A stretch of 57,841 nucleotides of DNA from Nocardiopsis suaedae (GCF_027706745.1 NZ_JAQFWP010000045.1:1-57841), one strand, 5' to 3'; shown: positions 8,708-17,573, numbered from the stretch's first letter. Notes: generated by a model from the sequence alone, not told the origin. Numbers and translations are program-made.

Positions 8708-9469
8708 TCAGCGGTCGGCCGGAGCGGGCTCCGGCGCGGCCGCCCCGGCGTCCGCGGCGGCCTCGCCGGCCCCGGACGCCTTGGCCGTGTCCGGGACGAA
8801 CCGGTAGCCCACGTTGCGCACGGTGCCGATGAGCGACTCGTGCTCGGCGCCGAGCTTGGCGCGCAGCCGCCGCACGTGCACGTCGATGGTGCGGGTGCCG
8901 CCGAAGTAGTCGTACCCCCAGACCTCCTGCAGCAGCTGGGCCCGGGTGAACACCCGGCCCGGGTGCTGGGCCAGGAACTTCAGCAGCTCGAACTCCTTGA
9001 AGGTCAGGTCCAGGATGCGCCCGCGCAGCCGGGCGATGTAGGTGGCCTCGTCGATGACGAGGTCGCCGCGGCGGATCTCGTCGGGGTCGTCGGTCCCGGC
9101 GTCGGCCTGTCCCACGGCGAGCCGCAGCCGCGCCTCCACCTCGGCCGGGCCGGCCGAGGTCAGCAGGAAGTCGTTCACCTGCCAGTCCGGGGTGAGCGCG
9201 GCGGCGCCGCCCTCGGTGAGCACCGCGATGAGCGGGCAGTCCAGTCCCGTGGTGTCCAGCAGGCGGCAGAAGTTGCGGGCGGAGGCCAGGTCGCTGCGGG
9301 CGTCCACGAGGACGGCGTCCACGGCGCCCCCGGTACGCTCGGCGCCCGCGGCCAGAAGCGCCCCGGGCTCCGCCGGGGCCACGCGCACCGAGTGGAGGAG
9401 GAGTCCGAGGGCGGGCAGCACGTGGTCCGACGGTTCGTTGGAGTTCGTCAGTAGCAGCAGGTGGCTCAT
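8708..9469 (-). CDS. glnR: GlnR, OmpR-type nitrogen regulator
   Basis: This 253-residue orphan response regulator closely matches actinobacterial GlnR. The receiver-like domain is at about residues 1-120 ([33 protein letters not shown]) and the winged-helix DNA-binding domain at about 130-230 ([40 protein letters not shown]). GlnR controls ammonium assimilation genes such as glnA, amtB and nirB. The family has an atypical phosphorylation pocket and no cognate kinase gene, and none is nearby here. The ATG at 9469 is preceded by GGGAAGAG. It is divergent from the MoaD-like gene across about 109 bp. Confidence 0.9.
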   Translation of the reverse strand: MSHLLLLTNSNEPSDHVLPALGLLLHSVRVAPAEPGALLAAGAERTGGAVDAVLVDARSDLASARNFCRLLDTTGLDCPLIAVLTEGGAAALTPDWQVNDFLLTSAGPAEVEARLRLAVGQADAGTDDPDEIRRGDLVIDEATYIARLRGRILDLTFKEFELLKFLAQHPGRVFTRAQLLQEVWGYDYFGGTRTIDVHVRRLRAKLGAEHESLIGTVRNVGYRFVPDTAKASGAGEAAADAGAAAPEPAPADR

Positions 9470-9566
9470 GCGTCTCTTCCCGTCGCCCCGCCGTGAAGCG
9501 GTAGATCGAAGGCGCCGTTGCCCCCGGTGGAGAATTCGATTCGTTCATGCCTCCGAGAAGCTCAAG

Positions 9567-9572
9567 GATAAT
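9567..9572 (+). promoter_or_regulatory. Possible -10 box GATAAT for the MoaD-like gene
   Basis: GATAAT ends 6 nt before the ATG at 9579. The overlapping AAGGAT could instead serve as a Shine-Dalgarno sequence, so a leaderless mRNA is only one reading. Confidence 0.4.
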
Positions 9573-9578
9573 CAATCC

Positions 9579-9839
9579 ATGGTGAGCGGAACCATCAGGT
9601 ACTGGGCCGCGGCGAAAGAGGCCGCGGGAACGGCCGAGGAGACCTACGAGGCCACGACCCTGGCCGAGGCGCTGGAGGCCGCGCGCGCCGGGCGTCCGGG
9701 CGACGACCGGCTGGCGCGGGTGCTGGAGCGCTCGTCCTTCCTCGTGGACGAGCGGCCGGTGGGCGCGCGCCCGCACGCCGAGGTCTTCCTCACACAGGGC
9801 GGTGTGGTGGAGGTCCTTCCGCCGTTCGCGGGCGGGTGA
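9579..9839 (+). CDS. MoaD/ThiS-family ubiquitin-like sulfur carrier
   Basis: This 86-residue protein has a beta-grasp fold and ends in the diglycine FAGG, the C-terminus that is adenylated and thiocarboxylated in MoaD and ThiS. MoaD supplies sulfur for molybdopterin and ThiS for thiazole. Conserved features are IRYWAAAKEAAG near the start and LPPFAGG at the end. No moaE, moeB, thiG or thiF lies nearby, so the partner and pathway are undecided. The C-terminal wording is closer to MoaD. It is divergent from glnR. Confidence 0.8.
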   Translation: MVSGTIRYWAAAKEAAGTAEETYEATTLAEALEAARAGRPGDDRLARVLERSSFLVDERPVGARPHAEVFLTQGGVVEVLPPFAGG

Positions 9840-9899
9840 TCTGATTTCGGGTAGGCCCGTAACGGGGATTCGAAGCCGACCGGAGTGAGGGAGGGCGCG

Positions 9900-10175
9900 G
9901 TGGCGGCGTCCGGCACCGCGCGGCCCGGGGGGGCCGCGCGCATCAGCATGCTCGGCAGGTCCGGGTGCCACCTGTGCGAGGAGGCGCTGGAGGTGATCCG
10001 GCGCGTCGCCGGGGAGCTGGGGGTGGCCTACGAGGTCCGCGACCTCGACGAGAGCCCGCCCGCCGAGCGGGAGGAGTACTGGGAGCGGATCCCGGTCACC
10101 TTCGTCGACGGCGCCCCGCACGACTTCTGGCGGGTGAGCGAGAAGCGCCTGCGGGCCGCGCTCGGCGCCCCCTAG
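9900..10175 (+). CDS. Glutaredoxin-family (DUF836-like) thiol protein
   Basis: This 91-residue thioredoxin-fold protein carries the redox motif CHLC in LGRSGCHLCEEA and the cis-Pro loop region ERIPVTFVDG. It is probably a small thiol-disulfide exchange protein in the cytoplasm. I chose GTG 9900, which has GAGGGAGGG directly upstream; GTG 9885 in the same frame is an alternative. It precedes rex, another redox gene, by about 130 bp with a promoter between them. Confidence 0.8.
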   Translation: MAASGTARPGGAARISMLGRSGCHLCEEALEVIRRVAGELGVAYEVRDLDESPPAEREEYWERIPVTFVDGAPHDFWRVSEKRLRAALGAP

Positions 10176-10204
10176 CAGGGGTCCGGCCGCAATGGGCCCC
10201 TACT

Positions 10205-10233
10205 TTGTGCGTACTTTCACAAGGGCGTAATCT
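10205..10233 (+). promoter_or_regulatory. Rex operator overlapping the rex-hem promoter
   Basis: TTGTGCGTACTTTCACAA at 10205-10222 matches the Rex site TTGTGAANNNNTTCACAA except at two inner bases. The promoter reads TTGTGC (-35, 10205-10210), a 17-bp spacer and TAATCT (-10, 10228-10233). The operator covers the -35 hexamer and most of the spacer, so Rex binding would block RNA polymerase. This predicts NADH/NAD+-controlled autoregulation of rex and the hem genes behind it. Confidence 0.85.
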
Positions 10234-10305
10234 GAAGGTCGAGAATCCGCCGCCGCGGGGGTCTCGACGGCGCGTCGCAGCCCCGTCCGCGAGACCATCC
10301 GGGAC

Positions 10306-11058
10306 ATGACGGTACGGACCCACGACCCGACGACCGCCGTTCAGGAGCGCACGCCCGTGACCCCCCGTTCACCCCGCCCCCGGGACAGGGGCATCCCCGA
10401 GGCGACGGTCGCCCGGCTCCCGGTCTACCTGCGCGCCCTGCAGGGGATGGCCGAGCGGGGGACCCTGACCATCTCCTCGGAGGACCTGGCGTCGATCGCG
10501 GGGGTGAACTCGGCCAAGCTCCGCAAGGACCTGTCGCACCTGGGCTCCTACGGCACCCGCGGCGTCGGCTATGACGTCGACTACCTCGTGTACCAGATCT
10601 CCCGTGAGCTTGGTCTCACCCAGGACTGGACCGTGGCCATAGCCGGGGTCGGCAACCTGGGCCGCGCGCTGGCCAACTACGGGGGGTTCGGCACCCGGGG
10701 GTTCCGCATCGCCGCGCTGTTCGACGCCGACCTGCGCGTCGTGGGCGATGAGGTCGCCGGGCTGGTGGTGCGGCATATTGACACACTGGAGGACGTTGTC
10801 GGTTCCGAGGACGTCGCCATCGGCGTGATCGCCACTCCCGCCGTATCGGCGCAGGGCGTGTGCGACCGTTTCGTCGAGGCAGGGGTCACCAGCGTGCTGA
10901 ACTTCGCGCCGGTCGTCCTCAATGTGCCCCCGGCCGTCGATGTGCGTAAGGTCGATCTGTCCATCGAACTGCAGATCCTGGCCTTCCACGAGCAGCGGAA
11001 GGCCGACGGGCAGGCGCCCCCCGAGGCGGGGTGGATCGACGCGACGGAGAAGACGTGA
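10306..11058 (+). CDS. rex: Redox-sensing transcriptional repressor Rex
   Basis: This 250-residue protein has an N-terminal winged helix (about residues 30-100, ending SHLGSYGTRGVGYDV) and a C-terminal Rossmann domain with GVGNLG at G114-G119. Rex dimers bind operator DNA when NADH is low and release it when NADH/NAD+ rises. Targets usually include cytochrome bd oxidase and NADH dehydrogenase genes. The ATG at 10306 has only a weak ribosome site; GTG 10357 is a possible shorter start. hemA follows 37 nt after the stop, and the upstream Rex site indicates co-regulation of haem synthesis. Confidence 0.95.
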   Translation: MTVRTHDPTTAVQERTPVTPRSPRPRDRGIPEATVARLPVYLRALQGMAERGTLTISSEDLASIAGVNSAKLRKDLSHLGSYGTRGVGYDVDYLVYQISRELGLTQDWTVAIAGVGNLGRALANYGGFGTRGFRIAALFDADLRVVGDEVAGLVVRHIDTLEDVVGSEDVAIGVIATPAVSAQGVCDRFVEAGVTSVLNFAPVVLNVPPAVDVRKVDLSIELQILAFHEQRKADGQAPPEAGWIDATEKT

Positions 11059-11095
11059 CCGCGACCGCCACCGCGATCGCCGCATTGGAGTGCAG

Positions 11096-12550
11096 ATGAG
11101 TGTCCTCGCCGTTGGGCTGAGCCACCGGAGCTCGCCCGTGGCGCTGTTGGAGCGTGCCGCGCTGAGCGGCGAAGAGCGCCTCAAACTCATGTCGGAGATG
11201 GCGGCGTCCCCCGCGGTGGACGAAGTCCTGATGGTCTCCACCTGCAACCGCACCGAGGTCTACGCCGAGGTGGACCGCTTCCACCCGGCGCTGAACACCA
11301 TCACCTCCCTGCTGTCCGAGCGCACCGGCGTGTCCATGGGCGAGCTCACCGAGCACGCCTACGTGCACTACGAGGAGCGCGCCGTCCAGCACCTGTTCTC
11401 CGTCGCCTGCGGCCTGGACTCGATGGTCGTCGGCGAGGGGCAGATCCTCGGGCAGGTGCGCAACGCCCTCAAGGACGCCCAGCACGGCGGCACCCTCGGC
11501 CGCGTCCTCAACGACCTGGGCCAGCGCGCCCTCCGGGTGGGCAAGCGCGCGCACACCGAGACCCACCTCGACCACGCCGGCGCCGACATGGTGACCCTGG
11601 GGCTGGAGGTCGCCCTGGAGCGGCTGCGCCCCGGGACGGCGGGCGCGGTGGCGGCCGCCCCCGCCTCCTGCCCGGCCGGGGCCGGGGGGCCGCAGGCCGA
11701 TGAGGCCGACGCCGCCCTCCCCGAGCCGCAGGCGCTGACCGGTGTGCGCGTGCTGGTGCTGGGCGCCGGGTCGATGAGCGCCCTGGCCGCCAACACCGTC
11801 GCCCGCCAGGGCGCCACCTCGGTGGCGGTGGCCAACCGCACCGCCGAGCGCGCCGAGCGCCTCGCCGAGTGCCTCACCGAGGCCTACGAGCCGATGGCGG
11901 GCCGCGCCGTGCCCTTCGACGAGGCCGCCTCCGCCGTCGCCGACGCCGACCTGGTGATCTCCTGCACGGGCGCCCAGGGCCTGGTGCTCACCGCCGAGGA
12001 CGTGCGCGCCGCCCTGGAATCGGCCCCGCGCCGCACCCGCCCGACCGTCTTCCTCGACCTGGCGCTGCCCCGGGACGTCGACGAGGCCGTCCGCGGCCTG
12101 CCCGGCGCCGAGCTGGTGGACATCGAGGACCTGCGCCGCGCCGCCGCCGAGGGCGTGCCCGGGGCCGAGGGCGGCTCCGGGGCCGTGCCGGTGGTCCGCC
12201 GGATCGTCGAGGAGGAGGCCGCCGAGTACGAGGCGGTCCGCCGCGCCGACCTGGTGGCCCCCACCGTCGTCGCGCTGCGGGCCAAGGCCAACGAGGTCCT
12301 CGAGGGCGAGCTGGCGCGCCTGGAGGGCCGCCTGCCCGACCTGGGCGACCGGGAGCGCGAGGAGATCACCCGCGCCATGCGCCGGGTCGTCGACAAGCTG
12401 ATGCACCAGCCGACGGTGCGGGTCAAGGAACTGGCCGCCCGTCCCGGCGGGGACGCCTACGGGGACGCGCTGCGCGAGCTGTTCGGGCTCGACCCGGACG
12501 CCCCCGACGCCGTCCGCCGCCCCGAGCCCGTCGCAGGGGAGGACGCGTGA
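11096..12550 (+). CDS. hemA: Glutamyl-tRNA reductase
   Basis: This 484-residue enzyme reduces glutamyl-tRNA(Glu) to glutamate-1-semialdehyde with NADPH, the first committed step of C5-pathway tetrapyrrole synthesis. The catalytic cysteine is C50 in STCNRTEVYA. Substrate-binding GLDSMVVGEGQILGQ and the NADPH fold (VLVLGAGSMSALAANT) follow, then the C-terminal dimerisation helices. Residues about 180-215 carry an Ala/Pro/Gly-rich insertion between domains that is longer than in most bacterial HemA. The ATG at 11096 has GGAG 7 nt upstream. The next gene overlaps by 4 nt, implying translational coupling in a rex-hemA-hemC-hemD-hemB unit. Confidence 0.95.
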   Translation: MSVLAVGLSHRSSPVALLERAALSGEERLKLMSEMAASPAVDEVLMVSTCNRTEVYAEVDRFHPALNTITSLLSERTGVSMGELTEHAYVHYEERAVQHLFSVACGLDSMVVGEGQILGQVRNALKDAQHGGTLGRVLNDLGQRALRVGKRAHTETHLDHAGADMVTLGLEVALERLRPGTAGAVAAAPASCPAGAGGPQADEADAALPEPQALTGVRVLVLGAGSMSALAANTVARQGATSVAVANRTAERAERLAECLTEAYEPMAGRAVPFDEAASAVADADLVISCTGAQGLVLTAEDVRAALESAPRRTRPTVFLDLALPRDVDEAVRGLPGAELVDIEDLRRAAAEGVPGAEGGSGAVPVVRRIVEEEAAEYEAVRRADLVAPTVVALRAKANEVLEGELARLEGRLPDLGDREREEITRAMRRVVDKLMHQPTVRVKELAARPGGDAYGDALRELFGLDPDAPDAVRRPEPVAGEDA

Positions 12551-13542
12551 GCACCGAGGACGCCCGGCGGCCGGGGGCCGCCCGGCTCGGCACCCGCCGC
12601 AGCACCATGGCCACCACCCAGTCGCGGCTGGTCGCCGACGCGGTCACCGAGCGCACCGGGGTGCCGGTGGACCTGGAGCTGATCACCAGCTTCGGCGACA
12701 CCACCCGCGCCCACCTGACCCAGCTCGGCGGCACCGGCGTGTTCGTCAGCGCCCTGCGCGACGCCCTGCTGGACGGCGGCGTCGACTTCGCCGTGCACTC
12801 GCTGAAGGACCTGCCCACCGCCCCCGCCGAGGGGCTGGTGCTGGCCGCGGTCACCGAGCGGGACGACCCGCGCGACGCCCTGTGCGCCCGCGACGGCCTC
12901 ACCCTCGACGCGCTCCCGGCCGGGGCCCGCGTGGGCACCGGGTCGCCGCGCCGCGTCGCCCAGCTCGCCGCGCACCGCCCCGACCTGGCCTACGTGCCCA
13001 TCCGCGGCAACGCCGAGACCCGCCTGGGCAAGGCGGCCTCCGGCGAGGTCGACGCGGTGGTGCTCGCCTACGCCGGGCTGGTGCGGGTCGGCCGCCTGGA
13101 CGCGGTCACCGACGTCCTGGATGCCGACCGGGTCCTGCCCGCCCCCGGGCAGGGCGCCCTGGCGGTGGAGTGCCGGGCCGACCGGGCCGGGGCCGACCTG
13201 TCCTACCTGTCCTCGGTCGACCACACCGCCACCCGGCTGGCCGTCACCGCCGAGCGGACCGTGCTGGCCGAGCTGGAGGCGGGCTGCCACGCCCCGGTGG
13301 GCGCCTTCGCCCGGTTCGAGCACGGGCGGCTGCGCCTGACGGCCGCGGTGGCCTCCACGGACGGCGCACAGCAGGTGCGCGCCGAGCGCACCGCCGAGCT
13401 GGAGGTGGCCCCGGCCTCCCAGAAGGCCGCCGCCGACCTGGGGCGGGAGCTGGCCCGCTCGATGATCGCCGACGGGGCCGACCGGATCGTGGCCGACCCG
13501 GGGGAGATCGGGGGCGCCGCCGGACCGGGCGCCGGAGCATGA
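12547..13542 (+). CDS. hemC: Porphobilinogen deaminase (hydroxymethylbilane synthase)
   Basis: This 331-residue enzyme joins four porphobilinogens into hydroxymethylbilane. The start GTG 12547 overlaps the hemA stop (GTGA), as expected for coupling. Conserved elements are LGTRRSTMA at the N-terminus, VHSLKDLPT, RGNAETRLGK, LPAPGQGALAVE, and the dipyrromethane cofactor cysteine C247 in EAGCHAPVG. It is cytoplasmic. hemD follows 22 nt later. Confidence 0.95.
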   Translation: MSTEDARRPGAARLGTRRSTMATTQSRLVADAVTERTGVPVDLELITSFGDTTRAHLTQLGGTGVFVSALRDALLDGGVDFAVHSLKDLPTAPAEGLVLAAVTERDDPRDALCARDGLTLDALPAGARVGTGSPRRVAQLAAHRPDLAYVPIRGNAETRLGKAASGEVDAVVLAYAGLVRVGRLDAVTDVLDADRVLPAPGQGALAVECRADRAGADLSYLSSVDHTATRLAVTAERTVLAELEAGCHAPVGAFARFEHGRLRLTAAVASTDGAQQVRAERTAELEVAPASQKAAADLGRELARSMIADGADRIVADPGEIGGAAGPGAGA

Positions 13543-13564
13543 GACCACGAGGAGCGTGCGCACG

Positions 13565-15247
13565 ATGAATCCGCCTGAGCCGCAGACCGACGCGAGCGCC
13601 CCGGCCCCCGGGCCGGTGGCCGCCGTGGGCGCGGGGCCCGGCGACGCCGGGCTCCTCACGCTGCGCGGTGCGCAGGTGCTCGCCGAGGCCGACGTGGTGT
13701 TCGGGCTGCGCGAGCCGGGGCCGGAGATGGCCAAGCACCGCGAGGCGCTGCTGGCCCACTGCAAGGAGGGCGCCGAGTTCGTCCCCGCCGAGGAGTGCGG
13801 GGGCGCCGACGCCGACGCCGAGGCCGTCCGCCGCGCCCGGCAGGGCGCCCGGGTGGCGCGGCTCTACAGCGGCGACCCCGTCTTCGGCTGCCGCGCGGAC
13901 CAGCTGGCCGAGGCCTGCTCGGCGGCCGGGGTCGAGTTCGAGCTGGTCCCCGGCCTGTCCTCGGTGACCGCGGTGCCCGCGTTCGCCGGGGTGCCGATGA
14001 TGCCCAAGGGCACCGGCGAGGTACGGGTGGTCAACGGCAAGGACGAGGCCGTGGACTGGGAGCGGCTCGCCGCCGAGCTCTCCGGCCGCGCGGACGCCTC
14101 GCTGGCGGTGATGTTCCCCGACGCCCCCGAGGGCGGCCGGCCCGCCGGGCCCGGGTTCGACCGGCTGTGCAAGGCCCTGGTCGCCGGGGGCCACCCCGGC
14201 ACCACCCCGGTGGCCGTCACCCGGATGGGCGGCACCTCCGAGCAGACCACCGTGGTGTCCACGCTGTCCCGCCTGGTCGCCGACCTGAAGGCGTTCGACG
14301 CCAAGGGCCACCACGCCACCGCCCCGGCGCTGTTCATGATGGGCCCCGGGGTGGCCCGCCAGTCCGAGCTGTCCTGGTACGAGTCCCGCCCCCTGTTCGG
14401 GTGGCGGGTGCTGGTCCCGCGCACCAAGGAGCAGGCGGCGAGCCTGTCCGACCAGCTCCGCGACTACGGCGCGGTGCCCGAGGAGGTGCCCACCATCTCG
14501 GTGGAGCCCCCGCGCACCCCGCAGCAGATGGAGCGGGCCGTGCGCGGCCTGGTCACCGGCCGCTACCAGTGGGTCGCCTTCACCTCGGTCAACGCGGTCA
14601 AGGCGGTGCGCGAGAAGTTCGAGGAGTACGGCCTGGACGCGCGCGCGTTCGCCGGGGTCAAGGTGGCCGCGGTGGGTGAGCAGACCGCCGAGCGGCTGCG
14701 CGAGTTCGGCATCCAGCCGGACCTGGCGCCGCCGCCCGACCGCCAGTCCGGCGCCGGGCTGGTCGAGGTGTGGCCGCCCTACGACGCCGAACTGGACCCG
14801 ATCGAGCGGGTGCTGCTGCCGCGCGCCGACATCGCCACCGAGACCCTCTCGGCCGGCCTGGCCGATCTGGGCTGGGAGGTCGACGACGTCACCGCCTACC
14901 GCACGGTGCGCGCCGCCCCGCCGCCCGCCCCGGTGCGCGAGGCCATCAAGGGCGGCGCCTTCGACGCGGTGCTGTTCACCTCCTCCTCCACGGTGCGCAA
15001 CCTGGTGGGGATCGCCGGGAAGCCGCACAACACCACGGTGATCGCGGTGATCGGGCCGGAGACCGCCAAGACCGCCGAGGAGTACGGGCTGCGCGTGGAC
15101 GTCGTGGCGCCGAAGACCTCGGTTTCGGCCCTGGCGGAGGCGCTTTCGGAGTACGGTGCCAGGCAGCGGGCCGAGGCGCTGGAGGCCGGCAAGCCGGCCC
15201 TCAAGCCGAGCCAGAAGCGGCGCGGCCGCCGACGCAAGACGCTGTGA
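13565..15247 (+). CDS. hemD: Uroporphyrinogen-III C-methyltransferase / uroporphyrinogen-III synthase fusion
   Basis: This 560-residue two-domain protein has an N-terminal SAM-dependent tetrapyrrole methylase fold (about residues 15-260: VGAGPGDAGLLTLRGAQVL, SGDPVFG, LVPGLSSVTAVPA) and a C-terminal HemD synthase (about 275-535: VLVPRTKEQAASLS, FTSVNAVKAV, VGEQTAERL, FTSSSTVRNL). Such fusions are usual in actinobacteria and allow branching to sirohaem and cobalamin as well as haem. The C-terminus is basic (KRRGRRRKTL). I prefer ATG 13565; in-frame GTG 13556 sits too close to the GAGGAG ribosome site. hemB starts 17 nt downstream. Confidence 0.93.
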   Translation: MNPPEPQTDASAPAPGPVAAVGAGPGDAGLLTLRGAQVLAEADVVFGLREPGPEMAKHREALLAHCKEGAEFVPAEECGGADADAEAVRRARQGARVARLYSGDPVFGCRADQLAEACSAAGVEFELVPGLSSVTAVPAFAGVPMMPKGTGEVRVVNGKDEAVDWERLAAELSGRADASLAVMFPDAPEGGRPAGPGFDRLCKALVAGGHPGTTPVAVTRMGGTSEQTTVVSTLSRLVADLKAFDAKGHHATAPALFMMGPGVARQSELSWYESRPLFGWRVLVPRTKEQAASLSDQLRDYGAVPEEVPTISVEPPRTPQQMERAVRGLVTGRYQWVAFTSVNAVKAVREKFEEYGLDARAFAGVKVAAVGEQTAERLREFGIQPDLAPPPDRQSGAGLVEVWPPYDAELDPIERVLLPRADIATETLSAGLADLGWEVDDVTAYRTVRAAPPPAPVREAIKGGAFDAVLFTSSSTVRNLVGIAGKPHNTTVIAVIGPETAKTAEEYGLRVDVVAPKTSVSALAEALSEYGARQRAEALEAGKPALKPSQKRRGRRRKTL

Positions 15248-15264
15248 CGAAGGGGGACCCGCCG

Positions 15265-16248
15265 ATGAACGCCCGCTTCCCCGCCGCGCGCCCGCGGCGC
15301 CTGCGCCGCACCCCGGCGCTGCGCCGCCTGGTCGCCGAGACCCGGCCGCGGCCCGAGGAGCTCATCCTGCCGATGTTCGTCAAGGAGGGCCTCGACGAGC
15401 CGAACCCGGTGGAGTCCATGCCCGGGGTGGTCCAGCACACGCGGGAGAGCGTGCGCAAGGCCACCCAGGAGGCCGCCGAGGCCGGGGTCGGCGCGCTGAT
15501 GCTGTTCGGCGTCCCGCAGTACAAGGACGAGCGCGGCTCGGCCGCCGACGACCCGGGCGGCGTGCTCCAGCGGACCCTGCGCGACCTGGACTCCGACGTC
15601 GGCGACGCGATCGTGGTCATGTCCGACCTGTGCCTGGACGAGTTCACCTCGCACGGGCACTGCGGGCTGCTCACCCCCACCGGCGAGGTGGACAACGACG
15701 CCACGCTGGAGCGCTACGCCTCGGTGGCGGTGGCCCAGGCCTCGGCCGGGGCCCAGGTGGTCGCCCCCAGCGGGATGATGGACGGCCAGGTGGCGGCGAT
15801 CCGCGCGGCCCTGGACGGCGCCGGGTACACCCAGGTGCCGATCCTGTCCTACGCGGCCAAGTACGCCTCCGCCTTCTACGGGCCCTTCCGCGAGGCGGCC
15901 GAGGGGGCGCCGCGGTTCGGCGACCGCACCGGCTACCAGCAGGACCCGGCCAACGCCTCCGAGGCGCTGCGCGAGGTGGCGCTGGACGTGGCCGAGGGCG
16001 CCGACATGGTGATGGTCAAACCCGGCCTGGCCTACCTGGACATCCTGGCCGAGGTCGCCCGGACCTGTCCGGTGCCGGTATCGGCCTACCAGGTGTCCGG
16101 CGAGTACGCCATGGTGGAGGCCGCCGCCCAGAAGGGCTGGCTGGACCGCGAGCGCGCGGTGCTGGAGACCATCACCAGCCTCCGCAGGGCGGGTGCGGCG
16201 CAGATCCTCACCTATTGGGCGGTGGAGGCGGCGCGCCTGCTGAGGTGA
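15265..16248 (+). CDS. hemB: Delta-aminolevulinic acid dehydratase (porphobilinogen synthase)
   Basis: This 327-residue enzyme condenses two 5-aminolevulinates to porphobilinogen. Schiff-base lysines are K199 (SYAAKYASAFYG) and K252 (MVMVKPGLAY). The metal loop reads DLCLDEFTSHGHCG, with two of the three cysteines of the classical zinc-type enzyme, so metal use (Zn versus Mg) is not certain from sequence. The ATG follows AAGGGGGA by about 9 nt. It is the last hem gene of the run that starts at rex; hemL lies 1.4 kb further on. Confidence 0.95.
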   Translation: MNARFPAARPRRLRRTPALRRLVAETRPRPEELILPMFVKEGLDEPNPVESMPGVVQHTRESVRKATQEAAEAGVGALMLFGVPQYKDERGSAADDPGGVLQRTLRDLDSDVGDAIVVMSDLCLDEFTSHGHCGLLTPTGEVDNDATLERYASVAVAQASAGAQVVAPSGMMDGQVAAIRAALDGAGYTQVPILSYAAKYASAFYGPFREAAEGAPRFGDRTGYQQDPANASEALREVALDVAEGADMVMVKPGLAYLDILAEVARTCPVPVSAYQVSGEYAMVEAAAQKGWLDRERAVLETITSLRRAGAAQILTYWAVEAARLLR

Positions 16249-16334
16249 CCCGGGGACCGGGGTAGGGACCGGGACGGGGCACCGCAGGACACCGGCCCCG
16301 CTCCGGACGGAGACGACGAGCGGGGAGGCCGCGG

Positions 16335-16997
16335 ATGGCGGACGTACTCAACCGGCGGCGGCGCAGGCACGGCCGCGGCGGCGGGCCGGACGGCGGCATG
16401 CGGGAGGCGGCGCTGGCCTACGCGGCCCTGGGGTGGCCGGTGGTCCGCGGCGCGGCCCCCTCCACCCTGGGCGGGCGGGCCTGCGGGTGCGACCGCATCG
16501 GCTGCCCCGACCCGGCCGCGCACCCGGTCTCGGCGGCCTGGGCGGTGGAGGCCACCACCGACGCCGACACCGTGGACCGCTGGTGGAGCACCGAGCCCGA
16601 GGCCAACGTCATCCTGCCCACCGGCCGGGTCTTCGACGTCTTCGACGTGCCCGCCGGGGCCGGGGTGATGGCCATGGCCCGGATGGACCGCGGCGGGGTG
16701 AGCCCGGGCCCGGTCGCCGCGGTGGACGCCCGCCGCTACCTGTTCTTCGTGGCCACCCGCTCGCCCGCGGACGAGGACGAGTGGTGGTCGTGCCACCTGG
16801 ACTGCGTCCCCGAGACCCTGGAGGACACCCCGGGCCTGCGCTGGCACTGCCGGAACAGCTATGTGACGGCCGCACCGTCGCTGATGCCCGGGGGCGAGCG
16901 GGTGGCCTGGATCCGCTCCCCGCAGGACGGCCGCACGCTGCCGGACCCGATCGCCGTCCTGGACGTCCTGGCCGACGCCTGCGAGGAGTTCGCCTAG
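16335..16997 (+). CDS. Prim-pol-like (bifunctional DNA primase/polymerase N-terminal domain) protein
   Basis: This 220-residue protein resembles the short actinobacterial proteins annotated as bifunctional DNA primase/polymerase N-terminal domain. Visible features are ALAYAALGWPVV, a CGCDRIGC cysteine cluster, WAVEATTD...VDRWWSTEPEANV, FDVFDVPAG (where the archaeal-type primase would have its catalytic acidic pair) and a C-terminal SLMPGGERVAWIRSP. No helicase domain is attached. Because the acidic motif is altered, polymerase activity is doubtful. GGGAGG sits about 9 nt upstream of the ATG. It follows hemB by 86 bp. Confidence 0.65.
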   Translation: MADVLNRRRRRHGRGGGPDGGMREAALAYAALGWPVVRGAAPSTLGGRACGCDRIGCPDPAAHPVSAAWAVEATTDADTVDRWWSTEPEANVILPTGRVFDVFDVPAGAGVMAMARMDRGGVSPGPVAAVDARRYLFFVATRSPADEDEWWSCHLDCVPETLEDTPGLRWHCRNSYVTAAPSLMPGGERVAWIRSPQDGRTLPDPIAVLDVLADACEEFA

Positions 16998-17006
16998 CTC
17001 CTTCGG

Positions 17007-17070
17007 CGATGATCTCGACAGAAGCGCTGTCATTCCTGCGCTTTCGGACGCACTTTCGTCGAGATCATCG
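17007..17070 (+). repeat. 64-bp palindromic intergenic repeat, diverged copy D
   Basis: Perfect 13-bp terminal arms CGATGATCTCGAC / GTCGAGATCATCG span exactly 64 bp, the same length as copies A and B. They share the GATCTCG/CGAGATC ends, but the core differs. It lies between the convergent prim-pol and rraA genes. Confidence 0.6.
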
Positions 17071-17084
17071 GGGGAGGGGGCGCT

Positions 17085-17573
17085 TCACGGCTCCACGCGC
17101 TCCTCCGCGACGAGGATGCCGTCCTGGTCGCTGTACAGCCAGGCCTCCGGGCTGAACACGGTGTTGCCGAAGGCCACCGGCACGTCCAGCCGCCCTGCCC
17201 CGGTCTTGGACGACTTGCGCGGGTTGGAGCCCAGCGCCTTGACCCCCAGGTCGAGCAGGGCCAGCTCGGCGGTGTCGCGCACCGCGCCGAAGACCACCAC
17301 GCCCGCCCAGCCGTTCTCCGCGGCGGCGCGCGCGATCATGTCGCCCATCAGGGCCGTGCGCAGCGAACCGCCGCCGTCCACGACCAGCACCCACCCCTCC
17401 CCGGGCTGGTTGAGCTGCTCCTTGACCAGGGCGTTGTCCTCGTGGCACTTGATCGTGGCGATCGGCCCGTGGAAGGTCGCGCGCCCGCCGTAGGACTGGA
17501 ACTGGGTCTCGCAGCTCTGCAGGGCGTCCCCGTGCGCGTCGATCAGGTCGGCGGTGGCGTAGGCCTCGGTCAT
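17085..17573 (-). CDS. rraA: RraA-family protein
   Basis: This 162-residue protein belongs to the RraA/4-hydroxy-4-methyl-2-oxoglutarate aldolase family. E. coli RraA binds and inhibits RNase E; other members are class II aldolases. Recognisable parts are LVVDGGGSLRTALMGDMIARAA, GVVVFGAVRDTAEL, LGVKALGSNPRKSSK and DGILVA. The N-terminus (ATADLIDAHGD) fits the family. A GAGGGG ribosome site precedes the ATG at 17573. It converges with the prim-pol-like gene and diverges from hemL. Enzyme versus RNase inhibitor cannot be settled here. Confidence 0.88.
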   Translation of the reverse strand: MTEAYATADLIDAHGDALQSCETQFQSYGGRATFHGPIATIKCHEDNALVKEQLNQPGEGWVLVVDGGGSLRTALMGDMIARAAAENGWAGVVVFGAVRDTAELALLDLGVKALGSNPRKSSKTGAGRLDVPVAFGNTVFSPEAWLYSDQDGILVAEERVEP

